Assembly: GCF_019966595.1 (NCBI RefSeq)
Contig: NZ_JAINFJ010000002.1
Coordinates: 455,330 to 519,329 of the forward strand
Origin: Oricola indica
GTDB taxonomy: Bacteria; Pseudomonadota; Alphaproteobacteria; Rhizobiales; Rhizobiaceae
Direction: 5' to 3'
DNA: 64,000 nucleotides
Position 1 is the stretch's first letter. Every line of letters starts with the position of its first letter. Below the pieces are notes generated by a model, which saw only the letters and a list, made by a program, of their open reading frames with translations, made no database searches and was not told the DNA's origin. Of this stretch, positions 8,564 through 17,507 are shown piece by piece. The position numbers and the translations under genes were made by a program.

Positions 8564-10269
8564 TCGGAGATGTCGCGGGCGGTCTTCACGGCTTCCGCCT
8601 CGACCAGGAACCCTTTCGCCGACGTACCGTCCTCCAGATCCAGCGTGCCGATGCCGAGCGGCGCGGGAATTGCCGCGACGAATGTGCCGAAGGCTTCCGG
8701 CGACAGCGCCCAGAGTTCGACGTCAATGCCCGCGCCCGTGCCCTGCTCGACACGCAGCAGCCCCGGCTTCGGCGGCGCGGTGCCGTCGAGCGCAAAGAGG
8801 CGATAGTCGGGCGGCGTCGCCGTCGCACGCAGAAAGACCGCATCCCGCGATGTCAGTTCGTGGTTCAACGGCATGCCGGAAAGATGCGCGCCGACCACGG
8901 CAAGCGTAATCGAGCCCTCCGGCGGCGTGATTTCGCCGCCCGGCCGCGCACCGGCCTCCAGCGCCGCGGCAGTTCCGGCCAGTCGCGCATCGCTGCCCGC
9001 CTTTCCGATCAGGGTCAGGCTCGACGGCAAACCGTCGTCGCGCGTGCCGACCGGCACCGAAATCGCCGCGAGATCGAGCAGGTTCACGAAGTTGGTGTAG
9101 GTGCCCAGATTGGAATTGAGCGTGACGGGATCGGCCTCGACCTGCGCGACCGTATAGACGGCGGGGACCGTCGGAACGGCAAGGCAGTCCAGCCCGGCGA
9201 GGACCGGAGCGACCTGGCGCCGCATGGTTTGCAGCTTGTACATCGCATCGAACGTGTCGACCGCAGTGATGCCCTCCGCGCCACCGATGATCTTGCGCGT
9301 AATCGGATGCAACACCTCCGGGCGGGTCTCGATGATCTCGCGGATCGCGTGGTAGCGTTCCGCCACCCAGGGGCCCTCGTAGAGCAGGCGCGCAACCGCG
9401 TGCAGCGGCTCGAAATCGATCTCGCGGATCGTCGCGCCGAGCCCGGCCAGCCTGTCGAGATCGGCCTCATATGCGGCTTGCGCCATCGCATCGCCGAAGA
9501 ACTGGCGCTGGCCGGGCAATGGCACGCCGACGGTGATGTGCGGCGGCATCGGTGCGACGCCGGCCGGCGGCAAGTCACGCGACATGAAGTCGGCGGCGTC
9601 ATAAGCCTGCGCAACCGCGGTGGCCTCGGCGGCATCGGCGACGGTCGCGGCGAAGACCGAGATCGTGTCGAGGGTCCGGCAGGCCGGCACCATACCGGTC
9701 GCCGACAGGAGACCGACGCTGGGTTTCAGACCGACGATCCCGTTCATGCCGGCCGGAATGCGGCCGGAGCCGGCCGTGTCCGTGCCCAGCGCAAAGGCGG
9801 CAGCGCCGATCGCGACCGCGACCGCAGAACCGGAGGACGACCCGCCGGGGATCAGCGCCGGATCGAGCGCGTTCTTCGGCACGCCATAGGGCGAGCGGAC
9901 GCCGACGAGGCCGGTCGCGAACTGGTCCAGATTGGTCTTGCCGATGCAGATCGCGCCCGCCGCCTCCAGCCGGGCGACCGCGAATGCCGACGCCTCGGCC
10001 TTGTGGGCAAACTCCCGACAGGCCGCCGTCGTTTCCATGCCGTCGACGTCGATATTGTCCTTGACCGCGAAGGGCAGGCCGAAGAGCGGCTTGCCTTCCG
10101 GGCCGGCCACATCGAGCGCCTCCGCCTCGGCGAGCGCTTCTTCCTCGGGTTTCAAGCTGATGAAGATCGCCGGATCGTCCGCGTCGCGGATTGCCGCGTA
10201 GGACTGGCGGACGGCATCCGTCGCAGAAAGCGTGCGCCACTGCGCAAATGACCGGCTTGATGTTCGCAC
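8524..10269 (-). CDS. atzF: Allophanate hydrolase
   Basis: A 581-residue two-domain enzyme. Residues 1-435 are an amidase-signature domain with Lys70 (PFAVKD), cis-Ser144 (GGSSSGS) and nucleophile Ser168 (DTAGSGRIPA). The rest (about 460-581) is the C-terminal allophanate hydrolase domain, beginning LAVVGAHLSGMPLNHEL. It converts allophanate to ammonia and carbon dioxide, finishing biuret catabolism. The start is a GTG at 10269 with GGAGGG about 7 bp upstream. It is convergent with, and overlaps, the GntR gene. Urea carboxylase genes are absent nearby, so it serves biuret rather than urea. Confidence 0.92.
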   Translation of the reverse strand: MRTSSRSFAQWRTLSATDAVRQSYAAIRDADDPAIFISLKPEEEALAEAEALDVAGPEGKPLFGLPFAVKDNIDVDGMETTAACREFAHKAEASAFAVARLEAAGAICIGKTNLDQFATGLVGVRSPYGVPKNALDPALIPGGSSSGSAVAVAIGAAAFALGTDTAGSGRIPAGMNGIVGLKPSVGLLSATGMVPACRTLDTISVFAATVADAAEATAVAQAYDAADFMSRDLPPAGVAPMPPHITVGVPLPGQRQFFGDAMAQAAYEADLDRLAGLGATIREIDFEPLHAVARLLYEGPWVAERYHAIREIIETRPEVLHPITRKIIGGAEGITAVDTFDAMYKLQTMRRQVAPVLAGLDCLAVPTVPAVYTVAQVEADPVTLNSNLGTYTNFVNLLDLAAISVPVGTRDDGLPSSLTLIGKAGSDARLAGTAAALEAGARPGGEITPPEGSITLAVVGAHLSGMPLNHELTSRDAVFLRATATPPDYRLFALDGTAPPKPGLLRVEQGTGAGIDVELWALSPEAFGTFVAAIPAPLGIGTLDLEDGTSAKGFLVEAEAVKTARDISDYGSWRRFMAEAS

Positions 10270-10491
10270 AGATTATCCCTCCAGATTAAAAAATAGGCAA
10301 TTCAGCACGAATTGTATGCCGAATATCACTGTGTCTCAAAGCAGCAATATGCGTGCCAATCGGCCGCGTTCGCGCCGCCGGAGGGTGGCGGTCGCGAAAC
10401 AAGGGGGTGCGTTTGGAAGCGGCGACACATCCGCCGCTTCCGACACGGACCTCAATCGGTCCGCGTCATTCAAAGTTGAGTTATCGGCCGG
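10270..10491. promoter_or_regulatory. Intergenic region: atzF promoter side and hairpin after the fucose operon
   Basis: No gene is seen. The left half is AT-rich and must hold the leftward atzF promoter; ATTGTAT near 10311 could be one half of an FCD/GntR operator, but no convincing second half was found. At 10415-10424 and 10432-10441 a perfect 10-bp inverted repeat (GGAAGCGGCG, 7-nt loop) forms a hairpin downstream of the leftward operon that ends at 10492. It lacks a U-tract, so termination is plausible rather than shown. Confidence 0.45.
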
Positions 10492-11331
10492 TCAGGCCCT
10501 GCCGACGGTCTGGCGCTGGGTGCCAAGGCCCTCGATGCCGAGTTCGATCACTTCGCCACCCTTCAGGTAGACCGGCGGCTTCTGGCCCATGCCGACGCCG
10601 GGCGGTGTGCCGGTGGAAATGATGTCGCCCGGCTGCAGGCTCATGAAGCGGCTGACATAGCTGACGAGATGCGCGACACCGAAGACCATGGTTTCGGTCG
10701 AACCGTCCTGGAAGCGCTTGCCGTCGACCTCGAGCCACATCTTCAGTTGCTGCGGATCGGCGACCTCGTCGGCGGTGACGAGCCACGGGCCGATCGGGCC
10801 GAACGTGTCGCAGCCCTTGCCCTTGTCCCATGTGCCGCCGCGCTCGATCTGGAATTCACGTTCCGAAACGTCGTTGACCACACAGTAGCCCGCGACGTGG
10901 TTCAGCGCGTCCGCTTCATCGATATAGGCGCCACCCTCGCCGATCACGACGCCGAGTTCGACCTCCCAGTCGGTTTTCTTGGAGTCGCGCGGGATCCTCA
11001 CCTCGTCATTCGGGCCGCAGATCGCGCTCGTCGCCTTCATGAAGATGACCGGTTCGGCCGGCACATCCGCGCCGGTTTCCGCGGCGTGGTCCGAATAGTT
11101 CAGGCCGATGCAGATGAACTTGCCGACGCGTCCGACGCAGGGACCGATGCGGCCGCCGGCGATTTCCGGCAGCGCATCCAGTTCCAGCTTCGCGATGTCG
11201 GCGAGGCTGTCGGGCCGCAATACGCCGTCGGCGATGTCGGCGACAATGGAAGACAGGTCACGCGCCTTGCCGTCGCCATCGAGGATGGCGGGTTTTTCGT
11301 GTCCGGGTTCACCGATGCGCAGCAGTTTCAT
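10492..11331 (-). CDS. FAH-family hydrolase, probable 2,4-diketo-3-deoxy-L-fuconate hydrolase
   Basis: A 279-residue fumarylacetoacetate hydrolase family member. Metal ligands Glu123 and Glu125 (DWEVELGVVIG) and Asp154 (VNDVSERE) are present, with the typical STGTPPGVGMGQKPP loop near residue 235. In the oxidative L-fucose (and L-rhamnose) route this family cleaves 2,4-diketo-3-deoxy-aldonate to pyruvate and L-lactate. It is the last gene of the leftward operon, directly after fuconate dehydratase, which supports that role. Other acylpyruvate hydrolase activities are possible. Confidence 0.82.
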   Translation of the reverse strand: MKLLRIGEPGHEKPAILDGDGKARDLSSIVADIADGVLRPDSLADIAKLELDALPEIAGGRIGPCVGRVGKFICIGLNYSDHAAETGADVPAEPVIFMKATSAICGPNDEVRIPRDSKKTDWEVELGVVIGEGGAYIDEADALNHVAGYCVVNDVSEREFQIERGGTWDKGKGCDTFGPIGPWLVTADEVADPQQLKMWLEVDGKRFQDGSTETMVFGVAHLVSYVSRFMSLQPGDIISTGTPPGVGMGQKPPVYLKGGEVIELGIEGLGTQRQTVGRA

Positions 11332-11355
11332 GAATGTATCCTCTGGAACTCTATG

Positions 11356-12651
11356 TCAGGCGGCCTTGGTCGAACCGCCGTGGAAGATGTGACCCTCGAT
11401 GGAGGCCGGTTTCATCTCGATGGAAAAGCCGGGTCTCGAAGGCGGCATGTAAGCCGCATCGCGAATAACACATGGTTCGACGAAATGCTCGTGCAGGTGA
11501 TCGACATATTCGATCACGCGCCCTTCCATGGTTCCCGATACCGCCACGAAGTCGATCATCGAAAGATGCTGGACATATTCGCACAGCCCGACGCCGCCGG
11601 CATGCGGCCAGACGGGAAGGCCGAATTTCGCGGCCATCAGGAGGACGCCAAGCACCTCGTTCAACCCGCCCATGCGGCAGGAGTCGATCTGCACGATGTC
11701 GATCGCACCGCCGGCAATCATCTGCTTGAAGATGATGCGGTTCTGGCACATCTCGCCGGTCGCCACCTTCACCGGCGCGACCGCCTCGCGGATGCGGCGA
11801 TGGCCCGCGATGTCGTCCGGGCTGGTCGGCTCCTCGATGAAATAGGGATCGGCGAAGGACAGTTTCTTCACCCAGTCGACGGCCTCGTCGACCTCCCAGA
11901 CCTGGTTGGCGTCGATCATCAGGAAGCGGTCGGGTCCCAGTTCCTCGCGGGCGATGCGAAGGCGCCTGATGTCGTCGTCGACATCGCGCCCGACCTTCAG
12001 CTTCACATGGGTGTAGCCGGCCTCCACCGCCTCGCGGCACAGACGGCGCAGCTTTTCGTCGGGATAGCCGAGCCAGCCGGCCGAGGTCGTGTAACAGGGA
12101 TAGCCGCTCGCCTCGAGCTTCGCGATCCGGTCCGCCTTGCCCGGCTCGGCGGCCTTGAGGATCGCCAGAGCCTCCTCGCGCGTGATGGCGTCGGTCAGAT
12201 AGCGGAAGTCGACGATATCGACGATTTCTTCCGGGCTCATCTCGGCCACCAGCCTCCAGACGGGTTTGCCGGCATGTTTGGCCATCATGTCCCAAACCGC
12301 GTTGACGATCGCCCCCGTCGCCAAATGCATCGCGCCCTTGTCCGGACCGATCCAGCGCAACTGACTGTCGGAGGTGACATGACGCCAGAAGCGGCCCGGG
12401 TTTTCGATTATCCAGTCGAGGTCCAGACCGACGACGAGATGGCGCATGGCCTCGATCGCCGCGACGCAGATCTCGTTTCCGCGACCGATGGTGAAGGTCA
12501 GTCCATGGCCTTCCAGCCCGTCCGTGTCCGTCGTCAGCACGACATAGGCGGCCGAATAGTCCGGATCCGGGTTCATCGCGTCCGACCCGTCGAGGTTCTG
12601 CGACGTCGGGAAGCGGAGATCGAATGTCTTGAGGCCGGTGATCTTGGTCAC
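11356..12651 (-). CDS. L-fuconate dehydratase (enolase superfamily)
   Basis: A 431-residue mandelate-racemase-group enzyme that follows the Xanthomonas FucD pattern from its first residues (FDLRFPTSQNLDGSDAMNPD). The active-site set is intact: Lys217 and Lys219 (KLK), metal ligands Asp247, Glu273 and Glu300, the Asp323-His350 dyad. It dehydrates L-fuconate to 2-keto-3-deoxy-L-fuconate. The start is taken as GTG at 12651, which gives the family's N-terminus; longer in-frame extensions run into the SDR gene. It lies between the SDR and FAH genes, which encode the next two steps. Confidence 0.9.
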   Translation of the reverse strand: MTKITGLKTFDLRFPTSQNLDGSDAMNPDPDYSAAYVVLTTDTDGLEGHGLTFTIGRGNEICVAAIEAMRHLVVGLDLDWIIENPGRFWRHVTSDSQLRWIGPDKGAMHLATGAIVNAVWDMMAKHAGKPVWRLVAEMSPEEIVDIVDFRYLTDAITREEALAILKAAEPGKADRIAKLEASGYPCYTTSAGWLGYPDEKLRRLCREAVEAGYTHVKLKVGRDVDDDIRRLRIAREELGPDRFLMIDANQVWEVDEAVDWVKKLSFADPYFIEEPTSPDDIAGHRRIREAVAPVKVATGEMCQNRIIFKQMIAGGAIDIVQIDSCRMGGLNEVLGVLLMAAKFGLPVWPHAGGVGLCEYVQHLSMIDFVAVSGTMEGRVIEYVDHLHEHFVEPCVIRDAAYMPPSRPGFSIEMKPASIEGHIFHGGSTKAA

Positions 12652-12674
12652 GAGGTTGCGTCCTTCGGGCGTTG

Positions 12675-13409
12675 TCAGATCGTCCAGCCACCGTCGATGG
12701 CGTAGGCTTGGCCGGTCGTGTAGGTCGCGTTGGCGAAGTGCAGCGCCAGGTCGGCGATTTCCTCCGGCGAGCCGATGCGGCCCATCGGCTGGCGCGCAAT
12801 GAAGGCCGCGCGGGCGGTTTCGAAATCGCCCTGGGCCCGCATGCGATCGTGAAGCGACGGGCTTTCCACCGTGCCGGGACAGATCGCGTTGCAGCGGATG
12901 CCCTGGCCGACATAGTCGGCGGCCACGGCCTTGGTCAGGCCGATCACGGCGGCCTTGGTGGTGCCATAGGCGAAGCGGTTCGGAACGCCCTTCATGGAGC
13001 TTGCGACCGACGCCATGTTGATGATCGATCCGCCGCCGCGCTCCAGCATCGAAGGAAGCACCGCGCGGATGGTCCGGATCATCGAGCGGACGTTGAGATC
13101 GACGGCGAAATCGAACTCCTCGTCCTTCATCTCCATGATCGACCCCGCATGGACGAAACCGGCGCCGTTGAACAGCACATCCACCGGTCCCACCTCCGCG
13201 ACGGCGGTGCGGACATCGTCGTCCTTCAGCACGTCGAGCCTGCGGGTTTCGATCCCCGTCTCGCCAGCCAGCTCCGCCAGCGTCTTTTCGTTGATATCGG
13301 TCGCGACCACGCGCGCGCCGGCAGCGGCGAAGGCCAGCGCCGTGGCGCGTCCGATCCCCTGCCCGGCCGCTGTCACCAATACGGTCTTGTCCGTGACCCA
13401 ATCCGTCAT
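12675..13409 (-). CDS. Short-chain dehydrogenase, probable 2-keto-3-deoxy-L-fuconate dehydrogenase
   Basis: A 244-residue classical SDR. It has the TAAGQGIGRA nucleotide-binding motif (residue 12 on), NGAG near 84, catalytic Ser near 135 and YGTTK near 150, and ends with AIDGGW. It resembles the DHRS6/UcpA-like SDR group that contains 2-keto-3-deoxy-L-fuconate dehydrogenase (NAD). Adjacent fuconate dehydratase and diketo-acid hydrolase genes complete the expected sequence of steps. L-fucose dehydrogenase is an alternative, since SDRs can also catalyse that first step and no other clear candidate is in the operon. Confidence 0.82.
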   Translation of the reverse strand: MTDWVTDKTVLVTAAGQGIGRATALAFAAAGARVVATDINEKTLAELAGETGIETRRLDVLKDDDVRTAVAEVGPVDVLFNGAGFVHAGSIMEMKDEEFDFAVDLNVRSMIRTIRAVLPSMLERGGGSIINMASVASSMKGVPNRFAYGTTKAAVIGLTKAVAADYVGQGIRCNAICPGTVESPSLHDRMRAQGDFETARAAFIARQPMGRIGSPEEIADLALHFANATYTTGQAYAIDGGWTI

Positions 13410-13427
13410 GTCGTCTCCGTCGGCCCG

Positions 13428-13880
13428 TCAGGCGGGCTTGTTCTTGCGTTCCACGATGTGAATGTGATCGGCGACGAGAACGACCTCGTCGCGCTGGTTG
13501 AGAACTTCCGTGCGCTCGACAACGCGGCCAACATCCGGACGTTTCGGATCGTCATCCTTGGCGACGATCGTCACGCGGGAGCGGATCGTGTCGCCGATGA
13601 AGACCGGCTTGACGAAACGCAGCCGGTCATAACCATAGGAAAACGCCACCGGATTGATGACGCTCGCCGTCAGCCCGACCCCGATGGAAAAGACCATCGT
13701 GCCGTGGGCGATGCGCTGGCCGAAAGACTGCGTCTTCATGAACTCGGCATCCATGTGATGCGGGAAGAAATCGCCGGTATGGCCGGCATGGACCACGAAG
13801 TCGGTCTCCGTGATCGTGCGGCCATAGGTCATGCGCTCATGACCGAGTTCGTAGTCCTCGAAATAGATCGTCTGTTCCAT
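13428..13880 (-). CDS. MaoC-like hydratase/dehydratase family protein
   Basis: A 150-residue single hot-dog domain of the MaoC type, with [21 protein letters not shown] at the start and a [17 protein letters not shown] hydratase-type helix near residue 55-70. It shares the unusual block [21 protein letters not shown] with the MaoC protein encoded at 24958-25533. A CoA-dependent hydratase is not expected in an L-fucose route, so its role is unclear; it may act on a side product or belong to a linked acid pathway. It sits between the SDR and Gfo/Idh/MocA genes with short gaps, so it is co-transcribed. Confidence 0.8.
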   Translation of the reverse strand: MEQTIYFEDYELGHERMTYGRTITETDFVVHAGHTGDFFPHHMDAEFMKTQSFGQRIAHGTMVFSIGVGLTASVINPVAFSYGYDRLRFVKPVFIGDTIRSRVTIVAKDDDPKRPDVGRVVERTEVLNQRDEVVLVADHIHIVERKNKPA

Positions 13881-13882
13881 CG

Positions 13883-14956
13883 TCAGGGTCTTTGTTCAAG
13901 CGGTGTCGCGGGCGATGCGGAGGAGGCATAGGCAGCCTCGACGAGCGCCATCGTGTTCCAGGCGTCCTCGACCGAGCTCACCAGTTCGGCATCCTCGCCG
14001 GATACGAAGCGCTGGAGATTGGCCATGCGGCCGACAAAGGCGTCCGGAAACCATGCACCCTCGAGCGGCACGGAAACCCACGCGTCACCGCCCTTCGGAT
14101 GAATCTCCAGGATATCCGGCTCGCCATGGGGATAATCGAGGTTCACGCCCAGCTGCAGATAGGCCGCGCCCTCGGTGCCGCAGACGCGGAACTCGCAGGC
14201 CTGATATTTGCGGCCGAATTTGTGATCGTGATTGATCGACAGCGCGCAGCGCACGGTGTCGCCATAGTCGAGGATCGCGCTGGTGCGCGTCTGCGCCATA
14301 TCGTGGCTCGGATGACCCAGCGATTTCGCGTGGACGCCTTGCGGGTCGCCGAGAATCTGGCGAATGAGATCCAGGTAATGGATCGAGTGCATGGTGATCT
14401 CGATGCGCGGCAGGCCCTTCAGGAAGGCCCACAACTCCCACGGCGTCGCCAGCGCCAGCCAGGCGTCGAAATCGACCACCTCGCCGAGCCACCCTTTCGC
14501 GATGGCGTCCTTCAAGGCCAGCATCATCGGTGCGAAGCGGAGCTGGAAATTAACCGCCGCTTTCAAATCCTTCTCGCGGCAGATCTTCAGAATCTCCGTC
14601 GCGCCGGCGAGGTCGGAGCCCATCGGCTTCTGGATCAGGGCGGCCGCGCCGTCCGGCAAGGCGCGCAGAACGTCGGCATGAACCTTGGGCGGCGTCGCCA
14701 GATCGAAGATCGCTCCGGGCTCTGCCGCCGCTTCCTCGATGGAGGAATACGCCTTCACGCCCCACTCGGAGGCAAGCTTTTCGGCCTTCTCGATATCCGG
14801 ATCATAAAGGCCCGCGACCGGGAACCCGCCCTTCTTGTAGGCGGGGAAATGCGCGTCACTGACGATGGACCCCGCGCCGAAGGTGACGATGGGGCGCGGA
14901 TCGGCGGGCAGCGGCCAGGACTGGCGCAGCGTCTTGGGATCGAAACGCTCAGGCAT
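13883..14956 (-). CDS. Gfo/Idh/MocA-family oxidoreductase
   Basis: A 357-residue NAD(P)-dependent oxidoreductase. Residues 20-145 form the Rossmann domain ([26 protein letters not shown] around residue 108-116, with the EKP-type lysine as QKP), followed by the alpha/beta C-terminal domain. It overlaps the mutarotase gene by 8 bp. It could be the sugar dehydrogenase that opens the pathway (for example L-fucose to fuconolactone), which would fill the step for which no other enzyme is obvious, but this family also includes many other sugar dehydrogenases and the assignment is open. Confidence 0.8.
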   Translation of the reverse strand: MPERFDPKTLRQSWPLPADPRPIVTFGAGSIVSDAHFPAYKKGGFPVAGLYDPDIEKAEKLASEWGVKAYSSIEEAAAEPGAIFDLATPPKVHADVLRALPDGAAALIQKPMGSDLAGATEILKICREKDLKAAVNFQLRFAPMMLALKDAIAKGWLGEVVDFDAWLALATPWELWAFLKGLPRIEITMHSIHYLDLIRQILGDPQGVHAKSLGHPSHDMAQTRTSAILDYGDTVRCALSINHDHKFGRKYQACEFRVCGTEGAAYLQLGVNLDYPHGEPDILEIHPKGGDAWVSVPLEGAWFPDAFVGRMANLQRFVSGEDAELVSSVEDAWNTMALVEAAYASSASPATPLEQRP

Positions 14957-15278
14957 GATGGAAGACCTCCGCCATCATCGCCCACCATTCGCCGTCCGCA
15001 CGGGTTTCGAACGGCTCCTGACAGGGCATGCAGACGTCCCACCATTCCTGCGTCTTCGGATCGGCGGCCATCTTGGCGGCATCGGCGGCGAAATCCGTAC
15101 CGTGATATTCCCAATAGCCGAACAGCAGATTTTCCGGCTCCTTGAGGAAAATCGAATAGTTGCGGATGTCGCATTGGGAGATCATGTCGAGGATCTCCGG
15201 CCAGACCGCCGCGTGCAGGCGCTTGTATTCCGCGACCTTCTCCGGCTTCAGGCCGATCACCATTCCCATACGCTGCAT
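14949..15278 (-). CDS. L-rhamnose/L-fucose mutarotase family protein
   Basis: A 109-residue RhaM-type dimeric alpha/beta barrel protein with the conserved start GMVIGLKPEKVAEYKRLHAA, catalytic-type His22, and the NYSIFL and YWEYHG strands. The COG3254 family interconverts anomers of L-rhamnose or L-fucose. In an operon with fuconate dehydratase the L-fucose version is favoured. It overlaps the downstream oxidoreductase gene and is 3 bp from the mandelate-racemase-like gene. Confidence 0.88.
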   Translation of the reverse strand: MQRMGMVIGLKPEKVAEYKRLHAAVWPEILDMISQCDIRNYSIFLKEPENLLFGYWEYHGTDFAADAAKMAADPKTQEWWDVCMPCQEPFETRADGEWWAMMAEVFHHA

Positions 15279-15281
15279 GGC

Positions 15282-16403
15282 TTACTCCTCCCGTTGCGTG
15301 ACCGTCGTCGTGAATTCGGGGATGCTCTTTGCCCGCAGCGCGTCCCAATCCCAGTCGATACCGATGCCCGGTTCGGACGGGGCCAGCGCGTGACCGTCCT
15401 CGATGGCCATGCGGCTGGACGTCAGGTCGTCGAGCTGCGGGATGTACTCGACATATTTGCCGTTCGGCACGGCGCAGGTCAGGCTGACATGCAGTTCCAT
15501 CAGGAAATGCGGGCAGACGGGAATGTCGAAGGCCTCGGCCGCGTGCGCGACTTTCAGCCATGGGGTGATGCCCCCGATGCGGCCGACATCGACCTGCACG
15601 ATAGAACAGGCGCCCTTTTGCATGTATTCGCGGAAATGGCGGATCGAGTAGAGCGACTCGCCAATGGCGATCGGCGTCGCGGTCGATCGGGACAAGCGGA
15701 CATGACCGTCGATGTCGTCGGCGGGAAGCGGCTCCTCGAACCAGGCGAGATCGAGTTCGCGCAACCGATCGGCACGGCGGATCGCCTCGTCGACGGTGAA
15801 GCCCTGATTGCAGTCCGTCATGATCTCGTAGCCGTCGCCGACGGCGGCGCGCACCGCTGACAGCCGCTCGAAATCCTCCGACCCGTGTGGCCGTCCGATC
15901 TTCATTTTCGAACCGGTGAAGCCCTTCGATTTCGCGTCGAGCGCGTCATCGACAAGCGCCTGCGTTTCGATATGCAGCCAGCCGCCCTCGGTGGTGTAGA
16001 GCGGACAGCGATCCTTGGCCCCACCGGCGAGTTTCCACAGCGGTAGTCCCTGCTTGCGCGCACGCAAATCCCAAAGCGCCGTATCGACGGCGGCGAGCGC
16101 GATCGAGGTGATCGCGCCGATCGTGGTCGCGTGGGTGGCGAATTCGAGTTCGTGCCATATGCCCTCGATCATGTCGGCGTCGCGGCCGATCAGGCGCGGC
16201 GCGAGATGGTCGACCAGAAGGCGCATGACCGACGAACCGCCGGTGCCGATCGTGTAGCTGTAGCCGGTGCCGACCGCGCCATCGGAATCCGTGATCGTCA
16301 CGATCGGCGTTTCCTGGCTGACGAAGCTCTGTATCGCATCGGTCCGCCTGACCTTCGGGACCAGGTCGACCATGCGAAGCTCGACTTTTTCGATACGCGC
16401 CAT
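15282..16403 (-). CDS. Mandelate racemase/muconate lactonizing enzyme family protein
   Basis: A 373-residue enolase-superfamily enzyme. Visible catalytic elements are Lys166 and Lys168 (SKMKIGRP), metal ligands Asp197, Glu223 and Glu249, Asp272 (VDVGRIGG) and His299 (CPHFLMELH). These place it in the mandelate racemase group of acid-sugar dehydratases, but it is distinct from the fuconate dehydratase at 11356. A second acid-sugar dehydratase suggests the operon handles more than one sugar acid. Exact substrate is not deducible. Confidence 0.82.
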   Translation of the reverse strand: MARIEKVELRMVDLVPKVRRTDAIQSFVSQETPIVTITDSDGAVGTGYSYTIGTGGSSVMRLLVDHLAPRLIGRDADMIEGIWHELEFATHATTIGAITSIALAAVDTALWDLRARKQGLPLWKLAGGAKDRCPLYTTEGGWLHIETQALVDDALDAKSKGFTGSKMKIGRPHGSEDFERLSAVRAAVGDGYEIMTDCNQGFTVDEAIRRADRLRELDLAWFEEPLPADDIDGHVRLSRSTATPIAIGESLYSIRHFREYMQKGACSIVQVDVGRIGGITPWLKVAHAAEAFDIPVCPHFLMELHVSLTCAVPNGKYVEYIPQLDDLTSSRMAIEDGHALAPSEPGIGIDWDWDALRAKSIPEFTTTVTQREE

Positions 16404-16407
16404 CGGC

Positions 16408-17505
16408 TTACCTCCTCAGGGTCTTCCCGGTTTCGGCGTCGAACAGATGCGCCTGGCTGAGGTCGAAGCTGAGGTCGACGGTCTGACCCGGCTGCAACGG
16501 TCTGGGATTGAGCATCCGCGCGATCCAGTCCTCGCCCGCGAACTCTGCGAAGACGAGGGTCTCATTGCCGAGCGGCTCGGTGATCGACACCGGCACCGAG
16601 GCCGTGTGCACGTCATGCGCCTCGCCGGAATGGATGCCGTGACCGGCCGGATAAAGATCGTCCGGCCGAAGGCCGAACACGACCTTCTGACCCGCGGTCA
16701 CTGCATCGCGAAACTCGGCCGGCAAAGGCAGCGTGTCGCCATTGGCGAAGGCGAGCTTGCCGTCATCGACGCTCGCCTCCTGCAAATTCATGGTCGGCGA
16801 ACCGATGAATCCGGCCACGAAACGGGTTTCCGGCCGCTGGAAGACTTCCTCCGGCGCGCCGACCTGTTCGATATGGCCGTCGCGCATGATGACGATCCGG
16901 TCGGCGAGCGTCATCGCCTCGACCTGATCGTGGGTGACATAGATGACCGTGGACTGGACCTTGGCATGCAGCTTTTTGATCTCGGTACGCATCTGCATGC
17001 GCAGCTTGGCGTCGAGATTGGAGAGCGGCTCGTCGAACAGGAAGACGTCGGGATCGCGCACGATGGCGCGGCCCATGGCAACGCGCTGGCGCTGTCCGCC
17101 GGACAATTGCGAGGGACGCCGTTCCAGCATGGTCTCCAGCCCGAGCGTCTGAGCCGCCTGCGCCACGGCCGCGTCGATCTCCGATTGCGAGCGGCCGGCG
17201 ATCTTGAGCGAGAAGCCCATATTCTCGGCCACGCTCATATGCGGATAGAGCGCATAGGACTGGAACACCATCGAGATGTTTCGCTGGCGCGGCGGCAGGT
17301 CGTTGACCATCCGGTCGCCGATACGGATCTCGCCGCCGGTGATGTCCTCCAGCCCGGCGATCATGCGCAGCGAGGTCGACTTGCCGCACCCGGACGGGCC
17401 GACCAGCGCGATGAATTCGCGGTCCTGGACCTCCAGGTTGATGGAATGCACCACCTCGAGATTTCCGTATTTCTTGACCAGGTTCTTCAGCGAGACGGTA
17501 GCCAT
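16408..17505 (-). CDS. Sugar ABC transporter ATPase (MalK/UgpC type)
   Basis: A 365-residue ATPase of the CUT1 sugar importer type. Walker A GPSGCGKST (residue 36 on), signature LSGGQRQRVAMGRA near 135, Walker B FLFDEPLSNLDAKLR and the switch histidine in VTHDQVEAM are intact; residues from about 235 on form the MalK-type regulatory TOBE domain. The ATG at 17505 is used; the frame stays open upstream across the permease gene but in the wrong frame for it. It works with the two permeases and binding protein encoded immediately upstream. Confidence 0.93.
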   Translation of the reverse strand: MATVSLKNLVKKYGNLEVVHSINLEVQDREFIALVGPSGCGKSTSLRMIAGLEDITGGEIRIGDRMVNDLPPRQRNISMVFQSYALYPHMSVAENMGFSLKIAGRSQSEIDAAVAQAAQTLGLETMLERRPSQLSGGQRQRVAMGRAIVRDPDVFLFDEPLSNLDAKLRMQMRTEIKKLHAKVQSTVIYVTHDQVEAMTLADRIVIMRDGHIEQVGAPEEVFQRPETRFVAGFIGSPTMNLQEASVDDGKLAFANGDTLPLPAEFRDAVTAGQKVVFGLRPDDLYPAGHGIHSGEAHDVHTASVPVSITEPLGNETLVFAEFAGEDWIARMLNPRPLQPGQTVDLSFDLSQAHLFDAETGKTLRR

Positions 17506-17507
17506 GT

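Noticed and set aside
8860-10251. Long plus-strand frame opposite atzF
   Set aside because: It is an arginine-rich high-GC shadow of atzF with no domain features.
10669-12705. Very long plus-strand frame of about 678 codons opposite the FAH and fuconate dehydratase genes
   Set aside because: Composition is that of an antisense shadow (rich in Arg, Asp, His), and both minus-strand genes have intact active sites.
12672-13931. Plus-strand frame of about 419 codons opposite the SDR and MaoC genes
   Set aside because: Shadow frame; no recognisable domain and full overlap with real genes.
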